The notes beneath the pieces are model-generated. The model searched no databases. It was not told the DNA's origin and worked only from the letters and a program-made list of their open reading frames with translations. A program made the position numbers and the translations under genes. Of a DNA stretch of 8,077 nucleotides, positions 1 to 6,716 are shown piece after piece. The DNA is taken from positions 1-8,077 of the forward strand of contig DNFL01000399.1 of NCBI GenBank assembly GCA_003486945.1, read 5' to 3'. This DNA comes from Hyphomonas sp. (GTDB taxonomy: Bacteria > Pseudomonadota > Alphaproteobacteria > Caulobacterales > Hyphomonadaceae). Each line of letters begins with the position of its first letter. Position 1 is the first letter of the stretch.

Positions 1-136
1 CGTTTATACGGCTGCAGTTTCTGCGGGCATCCTCTACGTCATGAAGCAGGTGATGAAACTGCGGGTCAGCGCGGAGGACGAGGCCAACGGGCTGGATTCG
101 ACCACTCACGGGGAATCGGCCGCTGGCCATGGCTGA
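1..136 (+). CDS. amt: Ammonium transporter (Amt family), C-terminal end only
   Basis: This is the 3' end of a gene that begins before the window; the first whole codon is at position 2 and the TGA is at 134-136, leaving 44 codons. The visible part is the end of a last membrane helix (VSAGILYVMKQVMKLRVS) followed by a short acidic cytoplasmic tail containing EDEANGLDSTTHGES. The order 'LRVS-acidic-GLD-x3-HGE' just before the end is characteristic of Amt/MEP ammonium transporters, whose cytoplasmic tail takes part in channel gating and in binding the PII protein GlnK. This tail ends in GHG rather than the common A-Y ending. The transport core (twin His, Phe gate) is outside the window, so the call rests on the tail alone. 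No glnK is visible on this side of the gene. Confidence 0.8.
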   Translation, partial: VYTAAVSAGILYVMKQVMKLRVSAEDEANGLDSTTHGESAAGHG

Positions 137-169
137 GCCGGTGCGGCGCGTCGCCCCTTCCTTCCGGCT
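136..169 (+). terminator. Weak hairpin after the Amt gene, possible terminator
   Basis: AGCCGG (136-141) pairs with CCGGCT (164-169), and a second small stem, GGCG/CGCC, lies inside at 145-155. The structure starts at the last base of the Amt stop codon, where a terminator is expected. No run of T follows; the downstream bases are mixed. It is therefore at best a poor intrinsic terminator, and in GC-rich DNA such stems also arise by chance. Confidence 0.3.
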
Positions 170-192
170 GCAATCCGGTTTCTAGTCCGCCC

Positions 193-1356
193 ATGTCCAC
201 TTCCTTTGCCGCCGAACCTGGTCACGTCACCGAAATCCGCCGCCAGCTGTCGCGCTGGGTGGCGGAGAAAATGCCGCGTGAGAAGCGCCGCGAATGGGAC
301 AAGGCGGCGACCTGGGACAGGGGCCTGTTCAGTGAGCTGGCAGAGATGGGCCTGATCGGCCTGACGATCCCCGAGGAATATGGGGGGCAGGGGGAGGATA
401 TCTATGCCGCCGCCGCCGTGATCGAGGAACTCTGCCAGGGCGGGCCGTCGATGGCCGGACCATATATTCATGCGGCCTTTTATGGCGGACTGAATATCTC
501 CGAGAACGGATCAAAGGAACAGAAAGAGGCGCTGCTGCCGAAGCTAGCACGCGGCGAAATCTTTCTCGCCTATGGCCTGTCGGAACCGAATGTCGGCGGC
601 GACCTGCCGAGTGTCGAGACACGCGTGGAGCGTGATGGCGGCGAAATCGTCATCAAGGGCGCCAAGCGCTGGTGCACGGGCGCGGACTGGGCGGACTATA
701 TCTACTGCCTCTGCCGTTCGGGTGAGCCAGGCGCGCGTCACGGCAATCTCACGTTCGTCCTTGTGCCGACGAACGCCAAGGGCGTGACGATGCAGGCCAT
801 CGAGCACGCAAACCTGCGCTATACGAAATCGATGGATGTCTATCTCGATGACGTGCGGCTGCCGGAAAGCGCCATTGTCGGCGGGCCTTCGAGGTGGAAC
901 AAGGGCTGGGGGGCGCTGGCGGGGCGCGCGCTGGATGTCGAGAAGATCGAGATCACGGCGGTTGCCTACGGCCTTGCACGCGCCGCGTTGGAAGAGGCCT
1001 GGCAATATGCCGGCGAGCGGGTGCAGTTCGGAAAGCCAATCGGCAAACATCAGGCGATTGCCAACAAACTCGTCACGGCACGGACGAAACTCGCTGCCTG
1101 CCGGCACATGCTCTACCATGCAGCCTGGCTCGCAGGCACGGGGCAGTCCTGCTCGGCGGAGACGGCGATGGCGAAACTCTTCGTCGCCGATACCGGTGTC
1201 GAAATAGCGCTCGCCTGCCAGCAGGTGATCGGCGCATACGGCCTGTCAGACGTGTATGACGTCGAGCGCAATGTGCGCGACCTTCTCGGCATGCCCATCG
1301 TCGGAGGCTCGTCCGACATGCAGAAGAACAATCTCGCACGGATGTGGCGGCTCTAA
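193..1356 (+). CDS. Acyl-CoA dehydrogenase (FadE-like), catalytic Glu in helix-G position
   Basis: A 387-aa FAD flavoprotein of usual family length. It should oxidise an acyl-CoA to the trans-2-enoyl-CoA and pass electrons to ETF. The helical N-domain (about 1-120) includes LTIPEEYGGQG; the FAD/substrate segment is AYGLSEPNVGGDL (126-138), followed by the KRWCTGA strand (158-164); the C-domain has the RVQFGKPIGKHQ signature (276-286). The residue matching the MCAD catalytic Glu376 (I-Y-E-G-T-S) is Gly371 in IVGGSS, while Glu250 in ALDVEK (246-251) aligns with the catalytic Glu used by isovaleryl-CoA and long-chain acyl-CoA dehydrogenases. The enzyme is thus likely active and not of the MCAD type; its substrate cannot be read. 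The ATG at 193 has no clear Shine-Dalgarno sequence, and no better start is seen in frame. Its stop overlaps the start of the acyltransferase gene, so the two are probably co-expressed. Confidence 0.93.
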   Translation: MSTSFAAEPGHVTEIRRQLSRWVAEKMPREKRREWDKAATWDRGLFSELAEMGLIGLTIPEEYGGQGEDIYAAAAVIEELCQGGPSMAGPYIHAAFYGGLNISENGSKEQKEALLPKLARGEIFLAYGLSEPNVGGDLPSVETRVERDGGEIVIKGAKRWCTGADWADYIYCLCRSGEPGARHGNLTFVLVPTNAKGVTMQAIEHANLRYTKSMDVYLDDVRLPESAIVGGPSRWNKGWGALAGRALDVEKIEITAVAYGLARAALEEAWQYAGERVQFGKPIGKHQAIANKLVTARTKLAACRHMLYHAAWLAGTGQSCSAETAMAKLFVADTGVEIALACQQVIGAYGLSDVYDVERNVRDLLGMPIVGGSSDMQKNNLARMWRL

Positions 1357-2243
1357 TGAAAGGCGAAGCGGCGCCGGAGCTTTCCTACGCGTCCTACTTC
1401 GACGATCCGCTGAAACGCGCGCTCGTGCGGGCGGTGGAGCATGCCTCTGGCCAACCGAAACTGGCGAAGCTCTACGCGCATTACCGCGAACACCTCGCCA
1501 ATGATGTGCCCTTCTTCGAAGCGGCGGTGCGCCTGCTCGATCTGGACGTGAGCTTTCCCGCCGGGCGCCTGTCTGCGATGCCGGAGGAGGGGCCACTCGT
1601 AGTCGTCGCCAATCACCCCTTCGGCGTGCTCGACGGGCTGGTCATCAGCTGGCTGATCAGTCTGCGCCGGAAGGATTTCAAGGTTCTGACCAACTCCGTG
1701 CTCGATGCTGTGCCAGAGGCGAAGCCCTACCTGCTGCCCGTCGAGTTTGCCGCGACGAAAGAAGCTGTTGCCGCGAATGTCGAGATGCGCCGCGCCGCGT
1801 TGGCGCATGTGAAAGGAGGAGGCTGTGTGGTCGTGTTTCCGGCCGGCGGCGTGTCCACTGTGCCGCGCCCGTTTGATCCGCTGGCAGTGGATGATGAGTG
1901 GAAGCCGTTCACGGCAAAGCTGATCACCCACAGCCGCGCCTCGGTGACTCCGATCTTCTTCGATGGCCAGAACTCGCGCCTGTTCCAGATTGCCTCGCAC
2001 CTCTCGCTGGAGCTGCGCCTCGCGCTCGTGTTCCGCGAAGTGAAACGCCGGATGGGCGAAACGCTCCGTGTAGAGATTGGCGAAACCCTGTCTCCTGAAT
2101 TGCTGGAGGCTGCCGGAAAGCGCAAGGGCCTGATGGCCTTCCTGCGCGAGCAGACCTACGGCCTCGCCTCTGACGGGCGGGCCGAGCACTACCGGGAAGC
2201 AACGCGGCGTTTCCAGGCGAAAAAGCCGAAGATCTTCGTCTGA
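1356..2243 (+). CDS. PlsC-like (lysophospholipid/glycerol) acyltransferase
   Basis: A 295-aa protein starting at the ATG that shares its A with the TAA of the dehydrogenase (TAATG, 1354-1358); a GTG at 1344 in frame is possible but less likely. Such an overlap suggests translational coupling. The core matches the LPLAT fold: block I is VVVANHPFGVLDGL (82-95) with His87 and Asp93, and the later FPAGGVST (161-168) corresponds to the FPEGxxS block that binds the acceptor phosphate. The spacing is H-x5-D rather than the classic H-x4-D of PlsC. This NHPFG/NHPLGG form occurs in the 'hemolysin-like' LPLAT branch related to ornithine-lipid and lysophospholipid acyltransferases. No clear membrane span is seen, so it is probably peripheral at the inner membrane. 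It would move an acyl chain from acyl-CoA or acyl-ACP to a lipid acceptor; the acceptor is unknown. Confidence 0.85.
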   Translation: MKGEAAPELSYASYFDDPLKRALVRAVEHASGQPKLAKLYAHYREHLANDVPFFEAAVRLLDLDVSFPAGRLSAMPEEGPLVVVANHPFGVLDGLVISWLISLRRKDFKVLTNSVLDAVPEAKPYLLPVEFAATKEAVAANVEMRRAALAHVKGGGCVVVFPAGGVSTVPRPFDPLAVDDEWKPFTAKLITHSRASVTPIFFDGQNSRLFQIASHLSLELRLALVFREVKRRMGETLRVEIGETLSPELLEAAGKRKGLMAFLREQTYGLASDGRAEHYREATRRFQAKKPKIFV

Positions 2244-2297
2244 CAGGCATTCGCCCGTTGCGCAGACAAGCGGAGCCTGTGACAAGGGCCGGGGCTC

Positions 2298-2302
2298 AGG
2301 AG
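2298..2302 (+). promoter_or_regulatory. Ribosome binding site of the DUF3667-type gene
   Basis: AGGAG lies 8 nt before the ATG at 2311. It is a near-consensus Shine-Dalgarno sequence and fixes this start. The 67-nt gap before it (2244-2310) shows no convincing promoter, so read-through from the acyltransferase gene is plausible. Confidence 0.8.
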
Positions 2303-2310
2303 TAACGGCT

Positions 2311-3426
2311 ATGACCGACGATTTCGGCAGCGCGGCAGACGCCGCGATCGAGCATGCAGGCGCCGATGCCGCCGCCAGCCTTACGCGGACCAAAGGCCCT
2401 CCGGCGAGCCCCAATTGCCTCAATTGCGGTACCCTGCTCTCCGGCGAGTTCTGCCACCATTGCGGCCAGAGCGCGCAAAGCCTGCGCCGGCCATTCTGGA
2501 CACTGGTCAGCGAAAGCCTGGAAACCTTCTTCTCGCTCGACGGGCGCATCGCGCACACCGTTCCGAGCCTGTTGCTGCATCCCGGCCGGATGACGCGGAA
2601 CTATCTGGACGGGCAGCGCGCCCGGTTCATCCCGCCCTTCCGGCTGTATGTTTTTGCTTCCCTGATCTTCTTCGTGCTGTTGCCGCTGATGACCGGGCAG
2701 GGTCTCGGCTTCGGTCCGCGCAGCGAGGGCAGCTTCGAGAATGTCCGGTCCCAGGTCGAGCGTGCTTACGAATCCGGAGACATGAGCGAGGCGGAGTACC
2801 GCGAAGCGCTGGAGGGGCTCGATCAGCTGGACGCGATGTGGAAGGGCGGCATCCCTGGCCTCGTTTCCGACCCGCCGCCAAAGCCGGAACCGGGAGGCGA
2901 CCAGGATGCAGCGACACCTGAAAGTGCCGATGCCGAATGGGCCGGCTTCATGCCGAAGGAGGCGCTCGACGCTGTGCGCGAAGCCGGCGAAAAGGGCGAC
3001 CGGGATGCGGCGCAGTTTGCCGAGGTGATGGACAATCCCAGGCAGCTCGCGCGCCAGACCCAGGAATGGATCCCTCGCCTGATGTTCGTGCTGCTGCCGG
3101 TCTATGCGATGTTGCTTGCCGCAGTTTATATCTGGCGGCGGCAATTCCTGTTCTTCGACCATCTGATCGTATCGCTGCATTTCCATTCGGCGCTGTTCTT
3201 CGCCATGTCGGTGGGCTTCCTTGTCTCATTGCTGATCGGGTCGGGCTGGGTGATCCTGGCGCTGCTCGTCTGGTCGAACTGGTATCTCTACAGGCTGCTG
3301 CGCACGGTTTACGGCACAAGCAAGTTCACCGCAGTGCTGAGGGTGATGACGCTCGACAGCATCTATTTCTGCGTTCTCCTGTCCGGCTTGCTGACGGCTG
3401 TTGTCCTCGGCGCCCTGTCGCTCTAG
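2311..3426 (+). CDS. DUF3667-type zinc-ribbon membrane protein
   Basis: A 371-aa protein of unknown function. After a disordered Ala-rich start it has a zinc ribbon, Cys36-x2-Cys39-x8-Cys48-x2-Cys51 (CLNC...CHHC, then GQ), followed by a conserved-looking amphipathic stretch (RRPFWTLVSESLETFFSLDGR, about 59-79) and LLLHPGRMTRNYLDGQR (87-103), as in DUF3667 proteins. Hydrophobic segments at about 111-128, 257-275, 291-311, 312-330 and 349-370 suggest five membrane spans. Between spans one and two is a long charged, Pro-rich soluble region (about 129-255). The family has no established biochemical role; the ribbon could bind a partner protein or sense a metal, but that is inference. The gene lies 67 nt after the acyltransferase with its own good ribosome binding site, in the same direction, so a shared transcript is plausible. 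Confidence 0.8.
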   Translation: MTDDFGSAADAAIEHAGADAAASLTRTKGPPASPNCLNCGTLLSGEFCHHCGQSAQSLRRPFWTLVSESLETFFSLDGRIAHTVPSLLLHPGRMTRNYLDGQRARFIPPFRLYVFASLIFFVLLPLMTGQGLGFGPRSEGSFENVRSQVERAYESGDMSEAEYREALEGLDQLDAMWKGGIPGLVSDPPPKPEPGGDQDAATPESADAEWAGFMPKEALDAVREAGEKGDRDAAQFAEVMDNPRQLARQTQEWIPRLMFVLLPVYAMLLAAVYIWRRQFLFFDHLIVSLHFHSALFFAMSVGFLVSLLIGSGWVILALLVWSNWYLYRLLRTVYGTSKFTAVLRVMTLDSIYFCVLLSGLLTAVVLGALSL

Positions 3427-3428
3427 CG

Positions 3429-3489
3429 GGCTTGCCAAGCCGGGGGCGTCTCGCCGATGGTGACGCCTTGAAAGCCGGCGCAGTCCGGC
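3429..3489 (+). repeat. Three adjacent inverted repeats between membrane-protein and amidohydrolase genes
   Basis: The 76-nt gap 3427-3502 holds three consecutive short dyads. GGCTT-gcc-AAGCC is at 3429-3441. GGCGTC (3445-3450) pairs with GACGCC (3462-3467), and two G-U pairs can extend it to 3443-3469. GCCGG-N6-CCGGC is at 3474-3489. None is followed by a T run, so a strong intrinsic terminator is not shown. The third ends one base before the purine-rich ribosome binding site at 3491-3497. They may act as partial terminator, RNA stabiliser or translation-limiting hairpins, or be chance in GC-rich DNA. Confidence 0.4.
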
Positions 3490-3490
3490 A

Positions 3491-3497
3491 AGGGAGG
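3491..3497 (+). promoter_or_regulatory. Ribosome binding site of the amidohydrolase gene
   Basis: AGGGAGG ends 5 nt before the ATG at 3503. It supports this start over the in-frame Met10 codon at 3530, which would remove the charged n-region (Arg5, Arg7, Arg8) of the signal peptide. Confidence 0.8.
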
Positions 3498-3502
3498 ATG
3501 TC

Positions 3503-5218
3503 ATGATCCAGGTTCGCGCTCGTCGCTGGATGATAGCCGTTGCCGGCGCGGTGGTGCTTGGCGCCTGCGCCGCCAAACCTGTGACGGCAGGCGGGGAGGA
3601 TGTGCAGGTCTTCGTCAACGCAGATGTCGTGACCGTGGATGAAGCGCAACCATCGGCAGAGGCGGTGGCGATCCGCGAAGGGCGTATCCTCGCGGTGGGC
3701 AGCGCCGCGGACGTGCTGCAGCTGGCCGGGCCGGGCGCGGAAGTGCGCGACCTTGGCGGGCGCACGCTGGTGCCGGGCTTCATTGATGCACATGGCCACC
3801 TTGCAATCATGGCGCAGGTCGCCGCGATGGCAGATCTGCAACCGCCGCCGGCGGGCGAGGTGTCTTCGATCTCGGAATTGCAGGCGAAGCTGGGCGAGTG
3901 GCGTGCAGCGCATCCGGGCGCGCTGGCAGTCACGGGCTTTGGCTATGACGATTCGCTGCTGGCAGAGGCGCGCCATCCGGACCGACATGATCTGGACGCG
4001 GTTGCAGCGGATGTGCCGGTGATCTTGTTGCACACGTCTGCGCATTTCATCGCCTGCAATTCCGCCTGCCTTGCGCTCGCGGGCATCAATGCAGAAACGG
4101 CAGACCCGTTCGGCGGCGTCATCCGCCGCGAGGCGGACGGCGTCACGCCGAACGGTGTGCTGGAAGAGACGGCGATGTATCTGGTGCTGAAACATCTTCC
4201 GGCCCCGGATCAATCGATGCGGATTGCCGGGCTTGCGGCGGCGCAAACGGTTTATGCCCGGGCCGGGATCACCACGGTGCAGGACGGTGCGACAACGCCG
4301 CAGCAGGTGGAAGACATGCGCAAGGCGGCCTCTGAGGGCGCGTTCTATCTCGATATCGTTGCCTACCAGCATTTCGCGGATGGTACCTCTATCGGCGAGG
4401 ATTTCACCAGCTCGCGGGCCTATGACGGCCATTTTCGGGTCGGGGGCATCAAGCTGGTGCTTGATGGCTCGCCACAGGGCAAGACGGCCTGGCTGACGAA
4501 GCCCTATGTCGTGCCGCCGCAGGGTCAGGAAACGGGGTCCTCCGGATACGGAACATATTCGGATGAGAATGTCGAAGCATTGCTGGAAGAGGCGCATGCG
4601 CGCGGCATCCAGGTGATCGCGCATGTCAACGGCGACCGCGCCATTGATCAGCTGCTGGAGTTTGAAGGCGCCATTCTCGCCACCTATCAGGATCAGGACG
4701 TGCGCACTGTCGCGATCCATGCGCAGACCGCGCGCGAGGACCAGCTGGACCGGATGGTGGAACTTGGCGTGGTGCCGTCCTTTTTCGCGGCACATCCTTT
4801 CTTCTGGGGCGACTGGCACCGCGATCAGGTGCTTGGGCCGGAGCGTGCGGCGAAGATCAGCCCGCTGGCGAGTGCGAAGGCGAAAGGCCTTGCCTATACG
4901 ATGCACACGGATTCGCCCGTTGTGCCAGCGGATTTCATGCGGCTGATCTGGGTGGCGGTGAACCGCGAGACGCGTTCCGGTCAGGTGCTTGGCGCGGCAG
5001 AAAAGGCAGACCCGCACGATGCCCTGCGTGCTGTCACGCTGAACGCGGCGCGGCAGTATTTCGAAGAAGCGGACAAGGGCTCGATCACGCCCGGCAAGCG
5101 GGCAGATCTTGTTGTGCTCTCTGCCAATCCGCTGAAAGTTGATCCGTCCACGATCAAGGACATCCGCGTTTTGGAAACGATCAAGGATGGCAGGACAGTG
5201 TTCGGGGCCGAGGAATGA
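3503..5218 (+). CDS. YtcJ-type metal-dependent amidohydrolase, predicted lipoprotein
   Basis: A 571-aa member of the amidohydrolase superfamily, close to the YtcJ / N-substituted formamide deformylase-like group (COG1574 type). The expected pieces are in order: N-terminal beta-sandwich start (VFVNADVVTVD, then IREGRILAVG), metal site DAHGHL with His97 and His99, the probable carboxylated lysine Lys317 in IKLVLDGSPQGKTA, His374 in IAHVNGDRA, His406 in IHAQ, and Asp470 in MHTDSPV. TPGKRADLVVLS (529-540) is the typical C-terminal return to the beta-sandwich. A complete active site suggests a working hydrolase of an amide or related C-N bond, substrate unknown. The N-terminus has Arg7-Arg8, a hydrophobic core and a lipobox L-G-A-Cys22, so it is probably exported and lipid-anchored; Ala at +2 favours the outer membrane under the usual Lol rule. 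The paired Arg makes Tat export possible. Its stop overlaps the next start by ATGA. Confidence 0.9.
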   Translation: MIQVRARRWMIAVAGAVVLGACAAKPVTAGGEDVQVFVNADVVTVDEAQPSAEAVAIREGRILAVGSAADVLQLAGPGAEVRDLGGRTLVPGFIDAHGHLAIMAQVAAMADLQPPPAGEVSSISELQAKLGEWRAAHPGALAVTGFGYDDSLLAEARHPDRHDLDAVAADVPVILLHTSAHFIACNSACLALAGINAETADPFGGVIRREADGVTPNGVLEETAMYLVLKHLPAPDQSMRIAGLAAAQTVYARAGITTVQDGATTPQQVEDMRKAASEGAFYLDIVAYQHFADGTSIGEDFTSSRAYDGHFRVGGIKLVLDGSPQGKTAWLTKPYVVPPQGQETGSSGYGTYSDENVEALLEEAHARGIQVIAHVNGDRAIDQLLEFEGAILATYQDQDVRTVAIHAQTAREDQLDRMVELGVVPSFFAAHPFFWGDWHRDQVLGPERAAKISPLASAKAKGLAYTMHTDSPVVPADFMRLIWVAVNRETRSGQVLGAAEKADPHDALRAVTLNAARQYFEEADKGSITPGKRADLVVLSANPLKVDPSTIKDIRVLETIKDGRTVFGAEE

Positions 5219-5562
5219 TCAAGCCGGAAAAGCTGCGCGCAGAGGCGCTGAAACTTCCGCGCGCGTTGGAGCGCCCGCATTTCGACTGGGCGAGTTTCCG
5301 GGTCGATGCGCCGAGGGGCAAAATATTTTGCACGCTGCCGCCGCATCATGAATTCTCGAACGTGTTCCTGACGCCGGACGAGCAGAAGATGATGTGCGAG
5401 GCGGAGCCGGATATTTTCTTCCAGGTGCCAAACAAGTGGGGCCTGAATGGCGCCACCTCCATTCGCCTCGCGAAGTGCGATCTAGCCACATTGCGCTCGG
5501 CGCTCGTCATGTCCTGGCGTCACTCGGCGCCCGCAAAATTTTACGGAGAACTGAAATCGTGA
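5215..5562 (+). CDS. MmcQ/YjbR-family protein
   Basis: A 115-aa protein, the normal length for the MmcQ/YjbR (DUF419) family, which has a CyaY-like fold and is often labelled DNA-binding, although its biochemical role is not settled. Family marks are the LKLPRALERPHFDWASFRV segment (12-30), GKIFCTL (35-41), a TPDEQ motif (53-57), and NKWGLNGATSIRL (73-85) near the end. The ATG overlaps the stop of the amidohydrolase (ATGA, 5215-5218); the GAGGA directly before it is too close to be a normal ribosome binding site, so coupling is likely. Its own stop overlaps the next GTG start (GTGA). Codons 34-39 (AGG GGC AAA ATA TTT TGC) are strikingly AT-rich for this genome and form a palindrome. Confidence 0.87.
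   Translation: MIKPEKLRAEALKLPRALERPHFDWASFRVDAPRGKIFCTLPPHHEFSNVFLTPDEQKMMCEAEPDIFFQVPNKWGLNGATSIRLAKCDLATLRSALVMSWRHSAPAKFYGELKS
5318..5331. repeat. 14-bp AT-rich palindrome inside the YjbR-family gene
   Basis: GCAAAATATTTTGC is a perfect palindrome in otherwise GC-rich coding sequence. It covers codons for Gly35 to Cys39 and includes ATA and TTT, which are used sparingly elsewhere in this window. A related element, GCAAAATTTTAC, lies at 5533-5544 near the end of the same gene. A role as a protein binding site is possible but unproven. Confidence 0.5.
5545..5548 (+). promoter_or_regulatory. Ribosome binding site deciding the GTG start at 5559
   Basis: GGAG lies 10 nt before the GTG at 5559. 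Together with the GTGA overlap (5559-5562) it argues for this start over any in-frame start further upstream, such as the ATG at 5394, which would add 55 residues lying over the YjbR-family gene and give a protein longer than the family norm. Confidence 0.6.
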
Positions 5563-6716
5563 GCAGGAATGATCCGTTGACGGCGCTTCGGCCGCTGCTG
5601 CCCGAACTCGCTGCGCGCGCAGCGGAGATGGAGGAGGCGCGTCGCTTGCCGGCTGACCTCGCGCAAAAGATTGCCGCAACCGGCGTTTTCCGGATGGTGA
5701 CGCCGAAAGCGTTTGGCGGCCTCGAGTCCACACCGCGCGAGATGGTGGAAGTGACCGAAGCGGCCGCCCGCGCCAATGCCAGCGCTGGCTGGTGTGTGAT
5801 GATCGCAGCAACCACAGCACTCAACGCCGCCTACATGGACGCCGGGTTTGCGAGTGCGATCTATGGCGACCCGATGGCGATCACCGGCGGCGTGTTCGCG
5901 CCGATGGGCCGTGCGGTGCCGGAAGGGGACAGCTACCGCGTCACCGGGCGCTGGCAGTGGGGCTCGGGCTCGGCGAATTGCAGCTGGCTCTGCGGCAGCT
6001 GCACGATCTGGGAGAACGGCGAGATGCTGCGTCTGCCTTCCGGCGCGCCGGATACGCGGATGATGGTGTTTCCGGCTTCCGATGCGGTGCTGCACGACAC
6101 CTGGCATGTGATGGGCCTGAAAGGCACAGGCTCCGGCGATATCGAGGTGAAGGATATCCTCGTGCCGAAGGGGCGTTCGGTCTCGCTGGTGTCAGACAAG
6201 CCGAAAGTGCCGGGCGCGCTCTACAAGTTTCCGGCCTTTGGGCTCTTGTCGCTGGGCGTGTGCGCGGTTGCGCTCGGCAATGCGCGGGGCGCGCTCGATG
6301 CGTTCCATGCGCTGGCGACGGTGAAGAAGAGCCAGGGCTCGGCCAAGACGCTGGCCGAACGCCAGACGATGCAGGCGGACTATGCCCGCTGCGAGGCGCA
6401 ATGGCGCGCGGCGCGGGCCTATCTCTTTGCGGAGATCGACCGGGTCTGGGCCGCCGCGCAGGCGCCGGGCGAAATTCCGATGGAGCTGCGCGCTGACCTG
6501 CGCCTTGCCTGTACACACATGACGCGTACGGGAGCGGAGATATGCCGTACACTGTATGATCTCGGCGGCGGCGCGGCGTTGTTCGAAGCGAGCGACCTGC
6601 AGCGCCGCTTCCGAGATGCACATGCCATCACGCAGCACATCGTCACGGCGCCGTCGACCTATGAGCTGACCGGCCGCATCCTGTTCGGCCTGCCGACGGA
6701 TGCGGGGATGGTGTAG
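5559..6716 (+). CDS. Acyl-CoA dehydrogenase-fold flavoprotein, probable flavin-dependent monooxygenase type
   Basis: A 385-aa protein from a GTG start overlapping the previous TGA. The N-domain contains GVFRMVTPKAFGGLESTPREMVE (about 42-64) and ANASAGWCVM (72-81). The middle domain has GRWQWGSGSANCSWL (130-144) and HVMGLKGTGSGDIEV (183-197), which resemble the flavin segments of the family. The C-terminal part fits the 'Acyl-CoA_dh_2' branch (HsaA, DszC, and the p-hydroxyphenylacetate hydroxylase oxygenase): it has RDAHAITQH (352-360) and TGRILFG (371-377), and no counterpart of the acyl-CoA dehydrogenase catalytic Glu is evident. Known members with this pattern hydroxylate aromatic or heterocyclic compounds using reduced flavin from a separate reductase. 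No such reductase is in view, so a plain acyl-CoA dehydrogenase cannot be excluded. It is the last gene of the coupled unit with the amidohydrolase and the YjbR-family protein. Confidence 0.82.
   Translation: MSRNDPLTALRPLLPELAARAAEMEEARRLPADLAQKIAATGVFRMVTPKAFGGLESTPREMVEVTEAAARANASAGWCVMIAATTALNAAYMDAGFASAIYGDPMAITGGVFAPMGRAVPEGDSYRVTGRWQWGSGSANCSWLCGSCTIWENGEMLRLPSGAPDTRMMVFPASDAVLHDTWHVMGLKGTGSGDIEVKDILVPKGRSVSLVSDKPKVPGALYKFPAFGLLSLGVCAVALGNARGALDAFHALATVKKSQGSAKTLAERQTMQADYARCEAQWRAARAYLFAEIDRVWAAAQAPGEIPMELRADLRLACTHMTRTGAEICRTLYDLGGGAALFEASDLQRRFRDAHAITQHIVTAPSTYELTGRILFGLPTDAGMV

Noticed and set aside
182..189. CTAGTCC as a -10 element giving a leaderless dehydrogenase message
   Set aside because: Only a partial match to GCTANAWC and no -35 partner; noted because the gene lacks a Shine-Dalgarno sequence, but not strong enough to list.
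2243..2280. ACAGGC/GCCTGT inverted repeat after the acyltransferase, possible terminator
   Set aside because: The stem is 6 bp with a 26-nt loop and no T run follows; too weak to call.
1353..2558. 401-residue - strand open frame opposite the acyltransferase and the start of the DUF3667 gene
   Set aside because: No domain is recognisable and it crosses two supported genes and their gap; it looks like a codon-bias shadow.
3468..3473. TTGAAA as a -35 box before the amidohydrolase
   Set aside because: No -10-like sequence occurs at 16-18 nt distance; the expected position is the purine-rich ribosome binding site.
3326..5017. 563-residue - strand open frame opposite the amidohydrolase
   Set aside because: It is Arg/His-rich without recognisable domains, and mirrors a strongly supported + strand gene. 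Long antisense frames are common in GC-rich DNA.
5394..5558. N-terminal extension of the second dehydrogenase-fold protein from an ATG at 5394
   Set aside because: It overlaps the whole second half of the YjbR-family gene in another frame and lengthens the protein beyond the family norm. The GTG at 5559 has a GGAG and a coupled overlap.
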